Position numbers and translations under genes: made by a program
Notes under the pieces: model-generated
The model's database searches: none
What the model was told of the DNA's origin: nothing
What the model saw: the letters and a program-made list of their open reading frames with translations, nothing else
Assembly: GCF_014764445.1 (NCBI RefSeq)
Contig: NZ_CP061722.1
Span: 310,001-374,000 of the forward strand
Direction: 5' to 3'
DNA: 64,000 bases
Origin: Pseudarthrobacter sp. BIM B-2242
GTDB taxonomy: Bacteria; Actinomycetota; Actinomycetes; Actinomycetales; Micrococcaceae
Part shown: piece by piece, positions 46,526 to 54,644 of the stretch
How the letters are laid out: every line of letters begins with the position of its first letter
Position numbering within the stretch: position 1 is the stretch's first letter

Positions 46526-47527
46526 TCAGGCTGCCTGCGGGACTCCGAGCGGACGGCCGGAGCGCCGGTGGGCCAGGGCTGCCAGCAGGGTCCGTGCCTG
46601 GTTGTCTGCGACCCGGCGGGTGGTTTCATCGAAGGCGAGCCGGTAGGCGGCGTCGTACGCGGCGAAGATCCTGTCGTCTCCGGCGGGGCCCAGGTGCGGT
46701 GCCGGTTCGAGCAGCAGGGCGAGACGTTCCGGGGACGGTCTGCGGGCGGCTTTGATGCCGGTGGCGGGAACGGTGTCCCAGGCGGGGCCGGCCGGGGTGA
46801 TGGCGGTCTTGCCGCCGGGTCCGGTGCTGAACGTGGCGTGGGTCAGGCTGGCGGAGAGGGGGCCTGCGGGGGTGATCAGGGTGTGGACCGGGACAAGTCC
46901 GTGCCGCGGTGCCGAGAACGGGCCGCCGAGCAGGAGCCGCTGGGAGGGGGTGTACGGGTATTCGCGCAGCGGGACGGGGTTCGGTCCGGCGATCGCACCG
47001 AGAACCTTCGCGTAGGAGGCGGTGTCCATGAACGGGGCACCCTTGACCTCGAGCCAGGTCTGGTGGTCGGGGAGGTAGAAGTCCGGCAGGTAGTACAGGT
47101 CAGGACCGATCTCGTAGTGACAGGGTTCGTAGTCCCAGTTCACGCCGAGCAGGTCGAGGAACACCGCCCAGCGGGCCTCCAGCCGGGACCGGAAAACCTT
47201 GCCCGAGTAGAGCACTTCGATGGCCTTGGGCTTGGGTGCCCGGGACGCCTTCCGGCGGGGTGCCGAGGTGGTGTTGCCGGCGCGCTTGGCGGCCGTTTTT
47301 GGAGTGGCCCCCGTCCTGGTCCTGGACGTCGTCTTGGGAGTCGTCTTGAGCTTGCCGGCTGCCGTGGTTTTTGTGCCGGCCTTGGCGGCCCTGGTCTGAG
47401 CCGGGGAGGTCTTGGTGGCGGCTGGTTTTGCTGCCCGTGACGCGGATGTCGTCTTGCGGGCTGCGGTGGTTCGTGTGGTTCGCTTGGCGGCAGTCTTCCT
47501 GGCGGCCGGCGCGGTCTGTGCGGGCAT
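46526..47527 (-). CDS. PD-(D/E)XK endonuclease with histone-H1-like N-terminal tail
   Basis: A 333-residue protein. Residues 1-100 are a Lys/Ala/Thr-rich low-complexity tail (AARKTTSASRAAKPAATKTS) like histone H1 or actinobacterial HU tails, expected to bind DNA non-specifically. Residues about 105-180 hold a TnsA/PD-(D/E)XK-type core: FRSRLEARWAVFLDLLG, GPDLYYLPDFYLPDHQ, TWLEVKG. The C-terminal part is uncharacterised. AGGAGGA lies 4 nt before the second of two tandem ATGs, used here. It borders the iteron-rich segment at 47.6-47.95 kb, suggesting a role at a replication or partition site. Confidence 0.72.
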   Translation of the reverse strand: MPAQTAPAARKTAAKRTTRTTAARKTTSASRAAKPAATKTSPAQTRAAKAGTKTTAAGKLKTTPKTTSRTRTGATPKTAAKRAGNTTSAPRRKASRAPKPKAIEVLYSGKVFRSRLEARWAVFLDLLGVNWDYEPCHYEIGPDLYYLPDFYLPDHQTWLEVKGAPFMDTASYAKVLGAIAGPNPVPLREYPYTPSQRLLLGGPFSAPRHGLVPVHTLITPAGPLSASLTHATFSTGPGGKTAITPAGPAWDTVPATGIKAARRPSPERLALLLEPAPHLGPAGDDRIFAAYDAAYRLAFDETTRRVADNQARTLLAALAHRRSGRPLGVPQAA

Positions 47528-47608
47528 CATTCCTCCTGCCACTGAACATGCGCAGATCCTGCCGGGCGGGGGTGCCGGCCAGAAACGGGCCGAAGGAGGC
47601 AAAAGGGC

Positions 47609-47900
47609 GTGACCGATCAAATGGCGACCATGGCGACCAGATGGCGACCACCTGGTCGCCCATAAAAATCCGCGCCAGCACTGGGAAGCAGGGCCCTTTA
47701 TATATATATGACCGATCAAACCGATCACTTAACTACTACTACATATAGGGATCCTCGTTGTTTCCCGTTACTCACCTTCTCTCCTATAGGCATACCTCCC
47801 GCTGGTCGGTTTGGTCGCCCATCGCCCAAATTCCGCGCCAGCACTGGGAAGCAGGGGTGGTCATTGGGTCGGTCACTGGTCGGTCAGGTTGGTCATAAAC
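47609..47900. other. Candidate replication origin or partition site (iterons, AT-rich core)
   Basis: The 495-bp intergenic interval is packed with short repeats. (A)TGGCGACCA occurs three times at 47622-47650, followed by inverted GGTCGCC. GACCGATCAAA occurs at 47611 and 47710. GGTC/GGTCGGTC copies fill 47803-47900 in the opposite orientation. A 24-bp direct repeat starts at 47670 and again at 47833. Between lies an AT-rich core (about 47696-47790) containing TTTATATATATATG. This layout is typical of iteron origins or centromere-like sites. No rep or par gene is adjacent, so the function is inferred. Confidence 0.6.
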
Positions 47901-48022
47901 CGGCTTTCAGGACCCAAAAACGGCGAAAAACGTCTCTTTCGTCATTTTCGACCGACGACGGGATGACCTGCCGGACGCACTTCGGGATGTTCAGCGCACG
48001 GCCGGCAAGTCGGTCAGACAGC

Positions 48023-49012
48023 TCAGACCCAGGAGGTTTTGGGTGCTCCGTCACCTCCGTAGGCGGATTTCACCAGTCCGCAGACGTCGTCCCAGGAGTA
48101 TCCGTCGCCGGAATCATCGAGGTACACACGGCCTGTCTGGGGCACTTCGGGGCCGTCCTCGGTGGGCTTGGCAAGGGTCCTTTTGAGGGGTGTCGGGAGG
48201 ACGGTGTCGTAGCCCTGGCCGTTCCATTTATCGATCAGCAGGAGGTGCGGTTTGGCGAATTCCAGGACCCTTTCCTTGCCCGCTTCGGGGTCGCTGTCGG
48301 AGCGTGTGGAGGGCACGACATCGGCCACGTCGGAGTAGAAAATCACGTCCAGCTGGACACCTTCATGCCAGTCGTATGGGCCTTCCGTGACGAGGTCATC
48401 TATGGCCTCCTTGACACCCTCCGCGGAGGTGTCCACACCGGCCTCTTTCAGGACGTCCTCGATGACCTTCTGCCGGGCCTGGAGGCCTCCGTCGTCCAGG
48501 TGCCGGCCGGAGGCCAAGCGGGGGTCCTGGAGGCGCCCTGTGGGCTGTCCCAGGGAGGTGCGCATCAGCTGGGGGCGGGTGTTGCGCAGCAGGTCCTTCA
48601 CGGGATCCGAATCGTCGCGCTCTTCGACGGCATAGCGGACGGCGTCCTGCTCATCGGTGTCCAGTTCATCCCACTCCCGGTCGAAGCGGCCTTCCTGGAC
48701 GGCGGTCTCCAGCTCCTCGGTGGCGATGCGGACGGTTTCGTCGTAGGCGGAGTCGGAGAACCTCTCGTCGACGTCGTTCTCGGCGTCGTTCCACTGTCCG
48801 GAGAGGATCATGCCGATCTGCTCTTTGGTGAGCTGGTCGTCGTACTGGACGAAACGCAGGCTGACCGGATCGGTGCCGGCAGCGACGATGCCTGCGGCGT
48901 CTGCCGACTGGTTGGTCCCGGCCAAGGCGACATCGGGCTCGGAGTGGGTATCGGGGGCGAACTGGCCGCCCGTGGGAATGCCCTCAGGCTGGCGGTTTGG
49001 TTTTCTGCTCAT
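48023..49012 (-). CDS. Tagged orphan protein 15
   Basis: A 329-residue acidic protein, the longest tagged member. The tag RQPEGIPTGGQFAPDTHSEP is near residues 6-25. A helical acidic middle (ELETAVQEGRFDREWDELDT) is followed by a mixed C-terminal domain with LLIDKWNGQGYDTVLPTPLK. The start MSRKPNRQPEG is fixed by a CCGCACACAG element 6 nt upstream. Its 3' end borders the iteron-rich segment. Confidence 0.78.
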   Translation of the reverse strand: MSRKPNRQPEGIPTGGQFAPDTHSEPDVALAGTNQSADAAGIVAAGTDPVSLRFVQYDDQLTKEQIGMILSGQWNDAENDVDERFSDSAYDETVRIATEELETAVQEGRFDREWDELDTDEQDAVRYAVEERDDSDPVKDLLRNTRPQLMRTSLGQPTGRLQDPRLASGRHLDDGGLQARQKVIEDVLKEAGVDTSAEGVKEAIDDLVTEGPYDWHEGVQLDVIFYSDVADVVPSTRSDSDPEAGKERVLEFAKPHLLLIDKWNGQGYDTVLPTPLKRTLAKPTEDGPEVPQTGRVYLDDSGDGYSWDDVCGLVKSAYGGDGAPKTSWV

Positions 49013-49018
49013 GCCCTT

Positions 49019-49028
49019 CTGTGTGCGG
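49019..49028 (-). promoter_or_regulatory. CCGCACACAG element, tagged gene 15
   Basis: It ends 6 nt before the ATG at 49012; the spacer AAGGGC could also serve as a ribosome site. Confidence 0.62.
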
Positions 49029-49047
49029 CTGCAGCCCCGTGACACAA

Positions 49048-49086
49048 GAAAGACCCCGCAGACGTGGGGGACGCCGACGGGGTCTT
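49048..49086 (-). terminator. Terminator of the 500-aa membrane protein gene
   Basis: Stem AAGACCCCG / CGGGGTCTT with a TTTCTT tail on the minus strand, about 60 nt after the stop. Confidence 0.75.
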
Positions 49087-49149
49087 ACTGGCTCAACCTT
49101 TACACCAACAAAGTGCTTCCGCAAACTCTGCTGATGATGATTGGCAGGG

Positions 49150-50652
49150 TTATTGCTTGGCCGCTGAAAGCCGCTTCAGAACCTCCTGGGTGACGGCGTC
49201 CTGGAGCTTGGCGAGGTCCTCGTTGCTCAGCGTCCCGATCTCGGCTGCGGGGCCGGTGGGAGTTTCCCCGGCGTCGCTGCTGCCGGTGGTCTGCGTGCCG
49301 TCGGTACCGGCTGACTTGCCGTCTTTGTCGATGCAGCGGATCTTCTCGCCGTCGGCATTGGCGAGGCAGGACGAGCCGTCGGCCTTGACCTGCACCCGGT
49401 AGACCACGTTCTGGTTCAGGCCGATGGAGGCAGCCCACTCGTCGTGGGAGACCGGGATGACTTCCTGGACCGACAGGCCGGTGGCCCAGCCGTTCAGGGA
49501 AGAGTAGTCGGCCTTGATCTTGTCGGCGGTGGCGGCGTTGGACTGCCGCGGGACCTCCAGGTGATAGAGGGTCACGCTCGGGGACTCACCCGCCTTGACA
49601 TGGCCGGATTCGAGCAGTGCGACGTCTTCGATGGAGCGGGACGAGGCGCGGGACGTGAACGGTGAGGCGTACACGGAACCGGGTGCGTCCTTGTAGGCGA
49701 GGGAGAAGGCACTGTGATTGCCCTGGTTCGGGTCGTTGGCGTCTTTCACTTCGTCGGTCAGGCCGGACTGTCCCTGAACCATGGACCACCAGCCGCCGTT
49801 GTGGGTGGCGAGGGAATCGTTGACGCGCTGGACGTAGGACAGGGCGACGGCCGGCCCGGGCAGGTCGCCTGCCCTGACCTCATCCCGGATCTCAACGTTG
49901 CCGGTGCGCCCATCGTAGATGGCAACCCCTGCCGGGCGGTGGACCGGGTTGATCCACCCGTTCAGCTTCGTGACCGGGACAACAATCTTCGGGGTGTCAC
50001 CGTCGCAGTAGCCCCAGGCGTCGTCCTTCTTGGCGATCAGCAGGGAATCCTTGGCAGCGATCGCCCGGGTCAGGGAGTTGTGAAACCAGCCATCCATCCG
50101 CCGGTGCGCGTTCTTCTCATCGAAGAGGCAGGGCTTGCCGGAGGCCTGACCGGTCAACTGAATGGTCTGGTTGATGATGGCCGCGTAGCCGGGGTTGAAG
50201 TTTCCTTTCCTGTCCACAATGGTGCTGTAGTGGTTTGAGTCCGCGAGGTAGTCGGTGCCGCCGATCTGGCCGTTGATGCCGGAGAGGTTGGAGCTGGCCT
50301 GGCGCTCAGCGACCAGGAACGGGGCGCGCTCCTTCAGCCCGGGCATCGGGTCGTTGGATATGTGGACGGTGGAGGCGTATTCGAGCTTGGTGTTGTAGTC
50401 CCGGGCATTCGCGTAGAAGATGAGTCCTCCGATGCCCAGAATGCCGATGAGGATCGTGGCACCGGTCTTCTTCATGGCGAGTGCGGCAAGCACGGCCACG
50501 CCAATGATGACGATGAGGAGCAGCGGGAATCCCCAGATGATGACCCAATCGTTGATGAAGCGCGCGCGGGTCAAGGGGTCAAGCAGCGGCAGGCCGAGGA
50601 TGGCGAGGACGCCGAGGGTTCCGGCGACGCCGGCTTTCGTAGATGTTTGCAT
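49150..50652 (-). CDS. Large membrane-anchored extracytoplasmic protein (500 aa)
   Basis: Two or three membrane helices in the first 95 residues (FINDWVIIWGFPLLLIVIIG, GATILIGILGIGGLIFY) precede a 330-residue soluble domain and a Ser/Thr/Gly linker to a short acidic C-terminal helix (LSNEDLAKLQDAVTQEVLKR). Internal motifs such as GNFNPGYAAIINQTIQLTGQ and AFSLAYKDAPGSVYASPFTS are not ones I recognise. The start MQTSTKAGV is fixed by the CCGCACACAT element. Possibly a surface or transfer-associated protein; unassigned. Confidence 0.72.
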   Translation of the reverse strand: MQTSTKAGVAGTLGVLAILGLPLLDPLTRARFINDWVIIWGFPLLLIVIIGVAVLAALAMKKTGATILIGILGIGGLIFYANARDYNTKLEYASTVHISNDPMPGLKERAPFLVAERQASSNLSGINGQIGGTDYLADSNHYSTIVDRKGNFNPGYAAIINQTIQLTGQASGKPCLFDEKNAHRRMDGWFHNSLTRAIAAKDSLLIAKKDDAWGYCDGDTPKIVVPVTKLNGWINPVHRPAGVAIYDGRTGNVEIRDEVRAGDLPGPAVALSYVQRVNDSLATHNGGWWSMVQGQSGLTDEVKDANDPNQGNHSAFSLAYKDAPGSVYASPFTSRASSRSIEDVALLESGHVKAGESPSVTLYHLEVPRQSNAATADKIKADYSSLNGWATGLSVQEVIPVSHDEWAASIGLNQNVVYRVQVKADGSSCLANADGEKIRCIDKDGKSAGTDGTQTTGSSDAGETPTGPAAEIGTLSNEDLAKLQDAVTQEVLKRLSAAKQ

Positions 50653-50659
50653 GCGCCTC

Positions 50660-50669
50660 ATGTGTGCGG
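50660..50669 (-). promoter_or_regulatory. CCGCACACAT element, 500-aa membrane protein
   Basis: It ends 7 nt before the ATG at 50652. Confidence 0.62.
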
Positions 50670-50691
50670 AGGACGACGGTGCTCTCCCCTG

Positions 50692-51291
50692 TCATACGGC
50701 GGCAGCGGGCTCCAGATCCGCGGTCACCGGGAATACTCCGGTGCAGGCCGGGCATGGGCCCGAGGGGCGGCACGCAAGCGCCGGGTTGCCGCCCAGTCCC
50801 AGCCGAATAAAGGCCCACAGGCGGTGCCCGTCGAACGGTTTGACCGGCAGGAGGTTCCCGGCTCCGTTCACCATGGCCAGGAAGCCTGCGGCGCCCACGG
50901 GATCGGCCCAGGATGATCCGCCGGCAACCCACATCGCCGTGCCCGCAATGATCTCGATGACGGGCCCGGCGGCAATGGCTGCGGCCCGGCGCCAGGCGGT
51001 GGTGTCACCGCTGGTGGCCGCCACGCCTGACATCCCGAATTCGAGACGTTCGACTGTCCGTCCGGTGAGCCGTGCAGCGACCGCGTGCCCTGTCTCATGC
51101 AGGACGAGCGCGGCCAGGGCGAGGGTTCCGGCCAACAGGGCCTCGTGCCAGCCCACCTGCAGCCGCCCTTCCGCAGGGAACCGGGCCTGGGCCATCAACA
51201 CCCCGCCCGCCAGTGTGAGGCTGGTGAACAGTGCCAGGAGGCCCGGTTTGAGAACGACAGGCCAGGGGGTACGAAGGACGGTAAGTGGCAT
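50692..51291 (-). CDS. M50-family (site-2-protease-like) membrane metalloprotease
   Basis: A 199-residue multi-pass protein. The zinc-binding HExxH is in LAALVLHETGHAVAARLTG within a membrane helix, and the second motif NLLPVKPFDGHRLW supplies the Asp ligand, as in site-2 proteases. The C-terminal Cys pair (CRPSGPCPACTG) is extra. Such proteases cut membrane-embedded regulators such as anti-sigma factors. No obvious substrate is adjacent. The start is set by a CCGGACACAT element 7 nt upstream. Confidence 0.82.
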   Translation of the reverse strand: MPLTVLRTPWPVVLKPGLLALFTSLTLAGGVLMAQARFPAEGRLQVGWHEALLAGTLALAALVLHETGHAVAARLTGRTVERLEFGMSGVAATSGDTTAWRRAAAIAAGPVIEIIAGTAMWVAGGSSWADPVGAAGFLAMVNGAGNLLPVKPFDGHRLWAFIRLGLGGNPALACRPSGPCPACTGVFPVTADLEPAAAV

Positions 51292-51298
51292 GGACCCC

Positions 51299-51308
51299 AT
51301 GTGTCCGG
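51299..51308 (-). promoter_or_regulatory. CCGGACACAT variant element, M50 protease gene
   Basis: It ends 7 nt before the ATG at 51291; position 4 is G instead of C or T. Confidence 0.5.
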
Positions 51309-51335
51309 ACAGGAGGAAGGGACTCACCCCGTCAG

Positions 51336-51884
51336 CTACTGTGCGGGGCGACCGCTCTGAGAACGCGTCCAGGTTTCGATCCGGTACCGCGTACCGTTCT
51401 TCGCCACCGCCCACCCCGCGGTAGGGGCACAGGCTCCGAGCGACCAGTCCGAGCCAAGCTCGGGGGCGAACGTATCGCCCTCGACGTCGGCGTCAATGCG
51501 GGTGATGACTGCCGTGTCGGCAATCTGCGCAGCAAGGGCCGTGCGGTACAGCGTGCCTCCGCCGATGATCCAGATTGGACCGGGGTCCGGCTGGCCGAGG
51601 GCGGCGACGACAGCGTAATGGATCGAGCCGGCGCGAATGGCGCCGGCGGCATTCCAGCCGGGGTCCCTGGTGACGACGATGTTGGTCCGGGCGGGCAGCG
51701 GGCGGAACCGTTCGGGAAGGGAGTCCCAGGTCCGCCGGCCCATGATGACGGGGTGGCCTTCGGTGGTGCGGCGGAAGTGCTCGAAGTCTTCGGGCAGGTG
51801 CCATGGCATAGTGCCGTCGCACCCGATCACACCGTTGGCTGCCTGGGCCCAGATCAATCCGATCCTGGCCTCGGGTCGATGCAT
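51336..51884 (-). CDS. folA: Dihydrofolate reductase
   Basis: DHFR regenerates tetrahydrofolate for thymidylate and purine synthesis. The 182-residue protein has IGLIWAQAANGVIGCDGTMP, the active-site WHLPEDFEHFRRTT (catalytic Asp), GRRTWDSLPERFRPLP and the nucleotide-binding WIIGGGTLYRTAL. Normal bacterial length. The ATG shares one base with the upstream stop (TGATG); a GTG one codon earlier is possible. It pairs functionally with thyA 5 kb away and trxB. Confidence 0.94.
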   Translation of the reverse strand: MHRPEARIGLIWAQAANGVIGCDGTMPWHLPEDFEHFRRTTEGHPVIMGRRTWDSLPERFRPLPARTNIVVTRDPGWNAAGAIRAGSIHYAVVAALGQPDPGPIWIIGGGTLYRTALAAQIADTAVITRIDADVEGDTFAPELGSDWSLGACAPTAGWAVAKNGTRYRIETWTRSQSGRPAQ

Positions 51885-52246
51885 CACTGGATCGGGTTTC
51901 CGTCCAGGTCGACGTCGGTCAGGCCTTCCTTTTCGAAGATGGCCTGGCGGGTTTCGTCAGTGAACCCGGTCATTGCCTGAGCGCCGGAAACGCCATCCCG
52001 GTAGCCCCTCAACTCAGCCGCCTCAATCGCGGCAGCGAATACTTCCTCGATGGCTGCGGCAGCCTTGGCCATCCGTACCTGGCGGACCGCCTCTTGGCCT
52101 TCCTGGAAGCGCCCATTGTCGCGGTAGGCAGCTGCTTCATCGGCTGGCCACCCTGAAATCTCCAAGCAGCGGTCACGGAGGATCTCGGTCAGGGGCTCAA
52201 CGAGCTCGGGTCGGACTGGGGGCAGCGCTTTTGTCTTCTTAGGCAT
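51884..52246 (-). CDS. Orphan helical protein (120 aa) coupled to folA
   Basis: MPKKTKALPPVRPELVEPLT begins a helical, Ala/Glu-rich protein with RCLEISGWPADEAAAYRDNG and a C-terminal acidic tail (DLDGNPIQ). Small orphans of this type are frequent in actinophages, often next to nucleotide-metabolism genes. The start is fixed by the CCGCACACAT element 7 nt upstream; a Met three codons earlier overlaps that element. Cotranscribed with folA. Confidence 0.68.
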   Translation of the reverse strand: MPKKTKALPPVRPELVEPLTEILRDRCLEISGWPADEAAAYRDNGRFQEGQEAVRQVRMAKAAAAIEEVFAAAIEAAELRGYRDGVSGAQAMTGFTDETRQAIFEKEGLTDVDLDGNPIQ

Positions 52247-52253
52247 GTCCGGC

Positions 52254-52263
52254 ATGTGTGCGG
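52254..52263 (-). promoter_or_regulatory. CCGCACACAT element, 120-aa orphan/folA operon
   Basis: It ends 7 nt before the ATG at 52246; spacer GCCGGAC. Confidence 0.62.
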
Positions 52264-52338
52264 ACGTCGCTCTGTCCGTCCACGTTCAAGACGCTGCGGG
52301 AACGGCCGTGGTCCGGCTGTCTGCGCATGTTCAGTGGC

Positions 52339-53190
52339 ATGCCTATCCTCCAGAAGCTCCGCACCATGGTCTCCAAAGCAGGCGTCGCACCAGCCACGCC
52401 GGCCGAGTTCGGCTTCGTCATCGGCGCCCGCATACACCCAGCTGATGAGGTGTTCGATGTGGAGCTGGTCGAGGAGCAAGTCACCTACGCCCCTGCCACC
52501 GATGGGCACCTGCTGCTGACAGGAGGCCCCGGCACCGGAAAGACGCTGATGCTCACCGCACTGGCCAACGAGGCGGCAAGCGACATGGAGGTCCACACCG
52601 TCGACGCTTGGGGCTCACTGGAGAAGACACACGCGCTCCAACCGAGAGCGGCGGCGACCATTGGCTTTACACCTTCTGAATGCGCCACGATGCTGGAAGT
52701 CGTTCTCGCCGAGGTGCGGCGCCGGGTCCAGCAGTGCGAGCTGGAAGGCGTAGCGGCCTTCGGCGGCCTTCAGGATCCGCCTCGAAGGATTCTCGTCATT
52801 CTCGACGACACACGGCACCTTCTGTCTGATGACGACTACTCACCTTCCGGCGACGGACAGTCGAAGGCGCGGTCGATCGAGTGCATCGAGGAGGTCGTTG
52901 AGTCTGCGGAACGCGCCGGCGTCACGTTCGTCTTCAGCTCGCAGTGGCGAGAGGGCGAGTCCGGGCTGCCCGCCAAAATTCTGGACGGCCCTATCGCCCG
53001 GCTCCACCTCAAAGCCACCCGCTACGAGTCATTCTCAAGCGATTCGAGCCGGGTGGTCTATCGGCACGGCTATTGGAAGCCGAGCGTTCAGTCCGAATCA
53101 ATGCTGCTTATGCAGGAGCGGCAGGATGATCGACCGCTCTTAGGCCCTGCTGAGCCGCGGGGTCACCTTGCCGCCCCTGGATGTTGCTGA
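52339..53190 (+). CDS. P-loop ATPase (FtsK/HerA- or AAA-like)
   Basis: A 283-residue ATPase. The Walker A motif is HLLLTGGPGTGKTLMLTALA (about residues 57-76) and the Walker B is RRILVILDDTRHLL. A short N-terminal beta domain precedes the ATPase (VFDVELVEEQVTYAPATDGH). The layout resembles a compact FtsK/TraG-type module rather than a helicase. The next rightward gene encodes a paralogue without the P-loop. The start is uncertain: MPILQKLRTM is used here, and a Met four codons earlier or an upstream in-frame start is possible. Confidence 0.78.
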   Translation: MPILQKLRTMVSKAGVAPATPAEFGFVIGARIHPADEVFDVELVEEQVTYAPATDGHLLLTGGPGTGKTLMLTALANEAASDMEVHTVDAWGSLEKTHALQPRAAATIGFTPSECATMLEVVLAEVRRRVQQCELEGVAAFGGLQDPPRRILVILDDTRHLLSDDDYSPSGDGQSKARSIECIEEVVESAERAGVTFVFSSQWREGESGLPAKILDGPIARLHLKATRYESFSSDSSRVVYRHGYWKPSVQSESMLLMQERQDDRPLLGPAEPRGHLAAPGCC

Positions 53191-53351
53191 CCAAACCATT
53201 TGCTGTTAACGTCTGCCCCAGCGCCACGACCGGTGGCGGACTCCGAGCAGAATGATGGACCTGTGCGCCATGTCTGCGGTGAGGACAAGGTTCCAGGAAT
53301 CCCGGTCCCTCAACAGCCGATTCATTCAGGTGTTGGGCACAGGACAGCACC

Positions 53352-54104
53352 TTGATTGGATACTCCGTGGTTGCCAACCGCACACTCAAGGCCAGATCCC
53401 GCGAATATGCCGACTGGTATGGCGTCCCCTACCCGCGAGCCCTCGCCGATCTCACCGCACCAGGGCTGAGCGTTCCGCTCAACAGCAAGATCCCCCGTGA
53501 ACGGATGGACTTCGACCCCGCGAAAGACCGCCACCTCATCCTTACCGGTGACTTCGAGCTCCGCGCTGGTTGCCTGGAGCGTGTTTTCGGGCGCTTTTCC
53601 TACAAGCCCCATGTGGAGTGCTTCATCATCGACGTGACAGGGGACCTTGCCCGGGCTTTCAGTGATGTGGCTGAGGACGGTTCGGAGGGCGCAGCGATGA
53701 ACCCTACGGCCGCAACCATGTTGCTGGAGTCGCTTGTCGCTGCCGCCGACGACCCAACCGCGGTGCCGGCTGACCAGTTCGACGTGATCGCGGTCCACGG
53801 TCTGTCAGAAATGCTGGAGGCAGCACCGGAGTCGGCAGGGATCCTTGGCCGTCTTCTTGAAATTGACAGCCCGCAGCAGTGCTTTGTTCTTGCCGGCGAC
53901 TGGATCGGTAACTGCCCTGTTCCGGGTGGCCCAAAGATCAGCGGAGCGACCCGGCTGCACCACGGGCCGCTGGGTGACCTCACCGGCCTCTCAGCCAAAA
54001 ACCAGGAGCGGTGGAGGGAGCTGGACCCTGCAGAAGGGGATGTCGTTTACCAGAAGCGGGGCTACGTGCCGATCAAGGGCACTGCAAGAAAGCGAGCCTC
54101 CTGA
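53352..54104 (+). CDS. Degenerate paralogue of the P-loop ATPase (Walker A lost)
   Basis: A 250-residue protein colinear with the upstream ATPase: RHLILTGDFELRAGCLERVF aligns with HLLLTGGPGTGKTLMLTAL, CFVLAGDWIGNCPVPGGPKI with the FVFSSQWREGE segment, and EGDVVYQKRGYVP with SSRVVYRHGYWKP. The P-loop glycines, Lys and Thr are missing, so it cannot bind ATP in the usual way. TTG start 8 nt after AGGA. Likely a regulatory or structural partner in a hetero-oligomer, or an inactive relic under selection. 161 bp without a gene separate the two. Confidence 0.7.
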   Translation: MIGYSVVANRTLKARSREYADWYGVPYPRALADLTAPGLSVPLNSKIPRERMDFDPAKDRHLILTGDFELRAGCLERVFGRFSYKPHVECFIIDVTGDLARAFSDVAEDGSEGAAMNPTAATMLLESLVAAADDPTAVPADQFDVIAVHGLSEMLEAAPESAGILGRLLEIDSPQQCFVLAGDWIGNCPVPGGPKISGATRLHHGPLGDLTGLSAKNQERWRELDPAEGDVVYQKRGYVPIKGTARKRAS

Positions 54105-54190
54105 CAACGATGAAGGGCCCGCACCGTTTGGCGCGGACCCCTCATTCGGGTTCCTGGCAGCTGAGGCCAAACCAGGCGTTCATCGGTGGT

Positions 54191-54532
54191 CTATTGGTTG
54201 TCCTGCGGACCAGTGTCCCCCAAAAGGGACCGGATGGCGCTGACGAGAGCGGTGCCTTCCAGCCACGCAGAGGCAGCTGCCTCATCGCGGGGCACGACGG
54301 ACACGTCCACGCCGTTTTCCCACCCGGTCATCTCAGCCAGCAGGATGTCGCGGTCCCGACGGCGGAGCTCCAGGGAGTACAGCGTCCGTCCCATCTTGCG
54401 AAGGTGCGCCAGGGTGTTCTCGAGGTAGCTCTGCGTCATTTCGGTCAGGGCATGCTGGTTCCCGTAGCGGTCCACCCAGTACGCAGACTGCTTCAGTGTG
54501 TCGAGGCTGATCGTCCCGGCGTTCTCGTTCAT
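54191..54532 (-). CDS. Orphan actinophage-type protein (113 aa)
   Basis: The pattern WVDRYGNQHALTEMTQSYLE then NTLAHLRKMGRTLYSLELRR is, to my recollection, widespread among small actinobacterial phage and plasmid proteins. Soluble, mixed helix, ending in an acidic tail. The start MNENAGTISL is fixed by the CCGCACACAT element 7 nt upstream (a Met three codons earlier overlaps the element). Function unknown. Confidence 0.7.
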   Translation of the reverse strand: MNENAGTISLDTLKQSAYWVDRYGNQHALTEMTQSYLENTLAHLRKMGRTLYSLELRRRDRDILLAEMTGWENGVDVSVVPRDEAAASAWLEGTALVSAIRSLLGDTGPQDNQ

Positions 54533-54539
54533 GGGCGAC

Positions 54540-54549
54540 ATGTGTGCGG
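54540..54549 (-). promoter_or_regulatory. CCGCACACAT element, 113-aa orphan
   Basis: It ends 7 nt before the ATG at 54532; spacer GTCGCCC has no ribosome site. A rightward copy lies 30 bp away at 54580. Confidence 0.62.
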
Positions 54550-54579
54550 CACCGCCTGGGTGCTTCACCGCCGCCGCGC

Positions 54580-54589
54580 CCGCACACAG
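54580..54589 (+). promoter_or_regulatory. CCGCACACAG element (rightward), membrane-protein pair
   Basis: It ends 55 nt before the GTG at 54645, back to back with the leftward element at 54540. Confidence 0.5.
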
Positions 54590-54644
54590 GAAGAATGGCT
54601 GCTGACGAGACACCAGCCCGCTGACTCACAGAATGGAAGCATGC

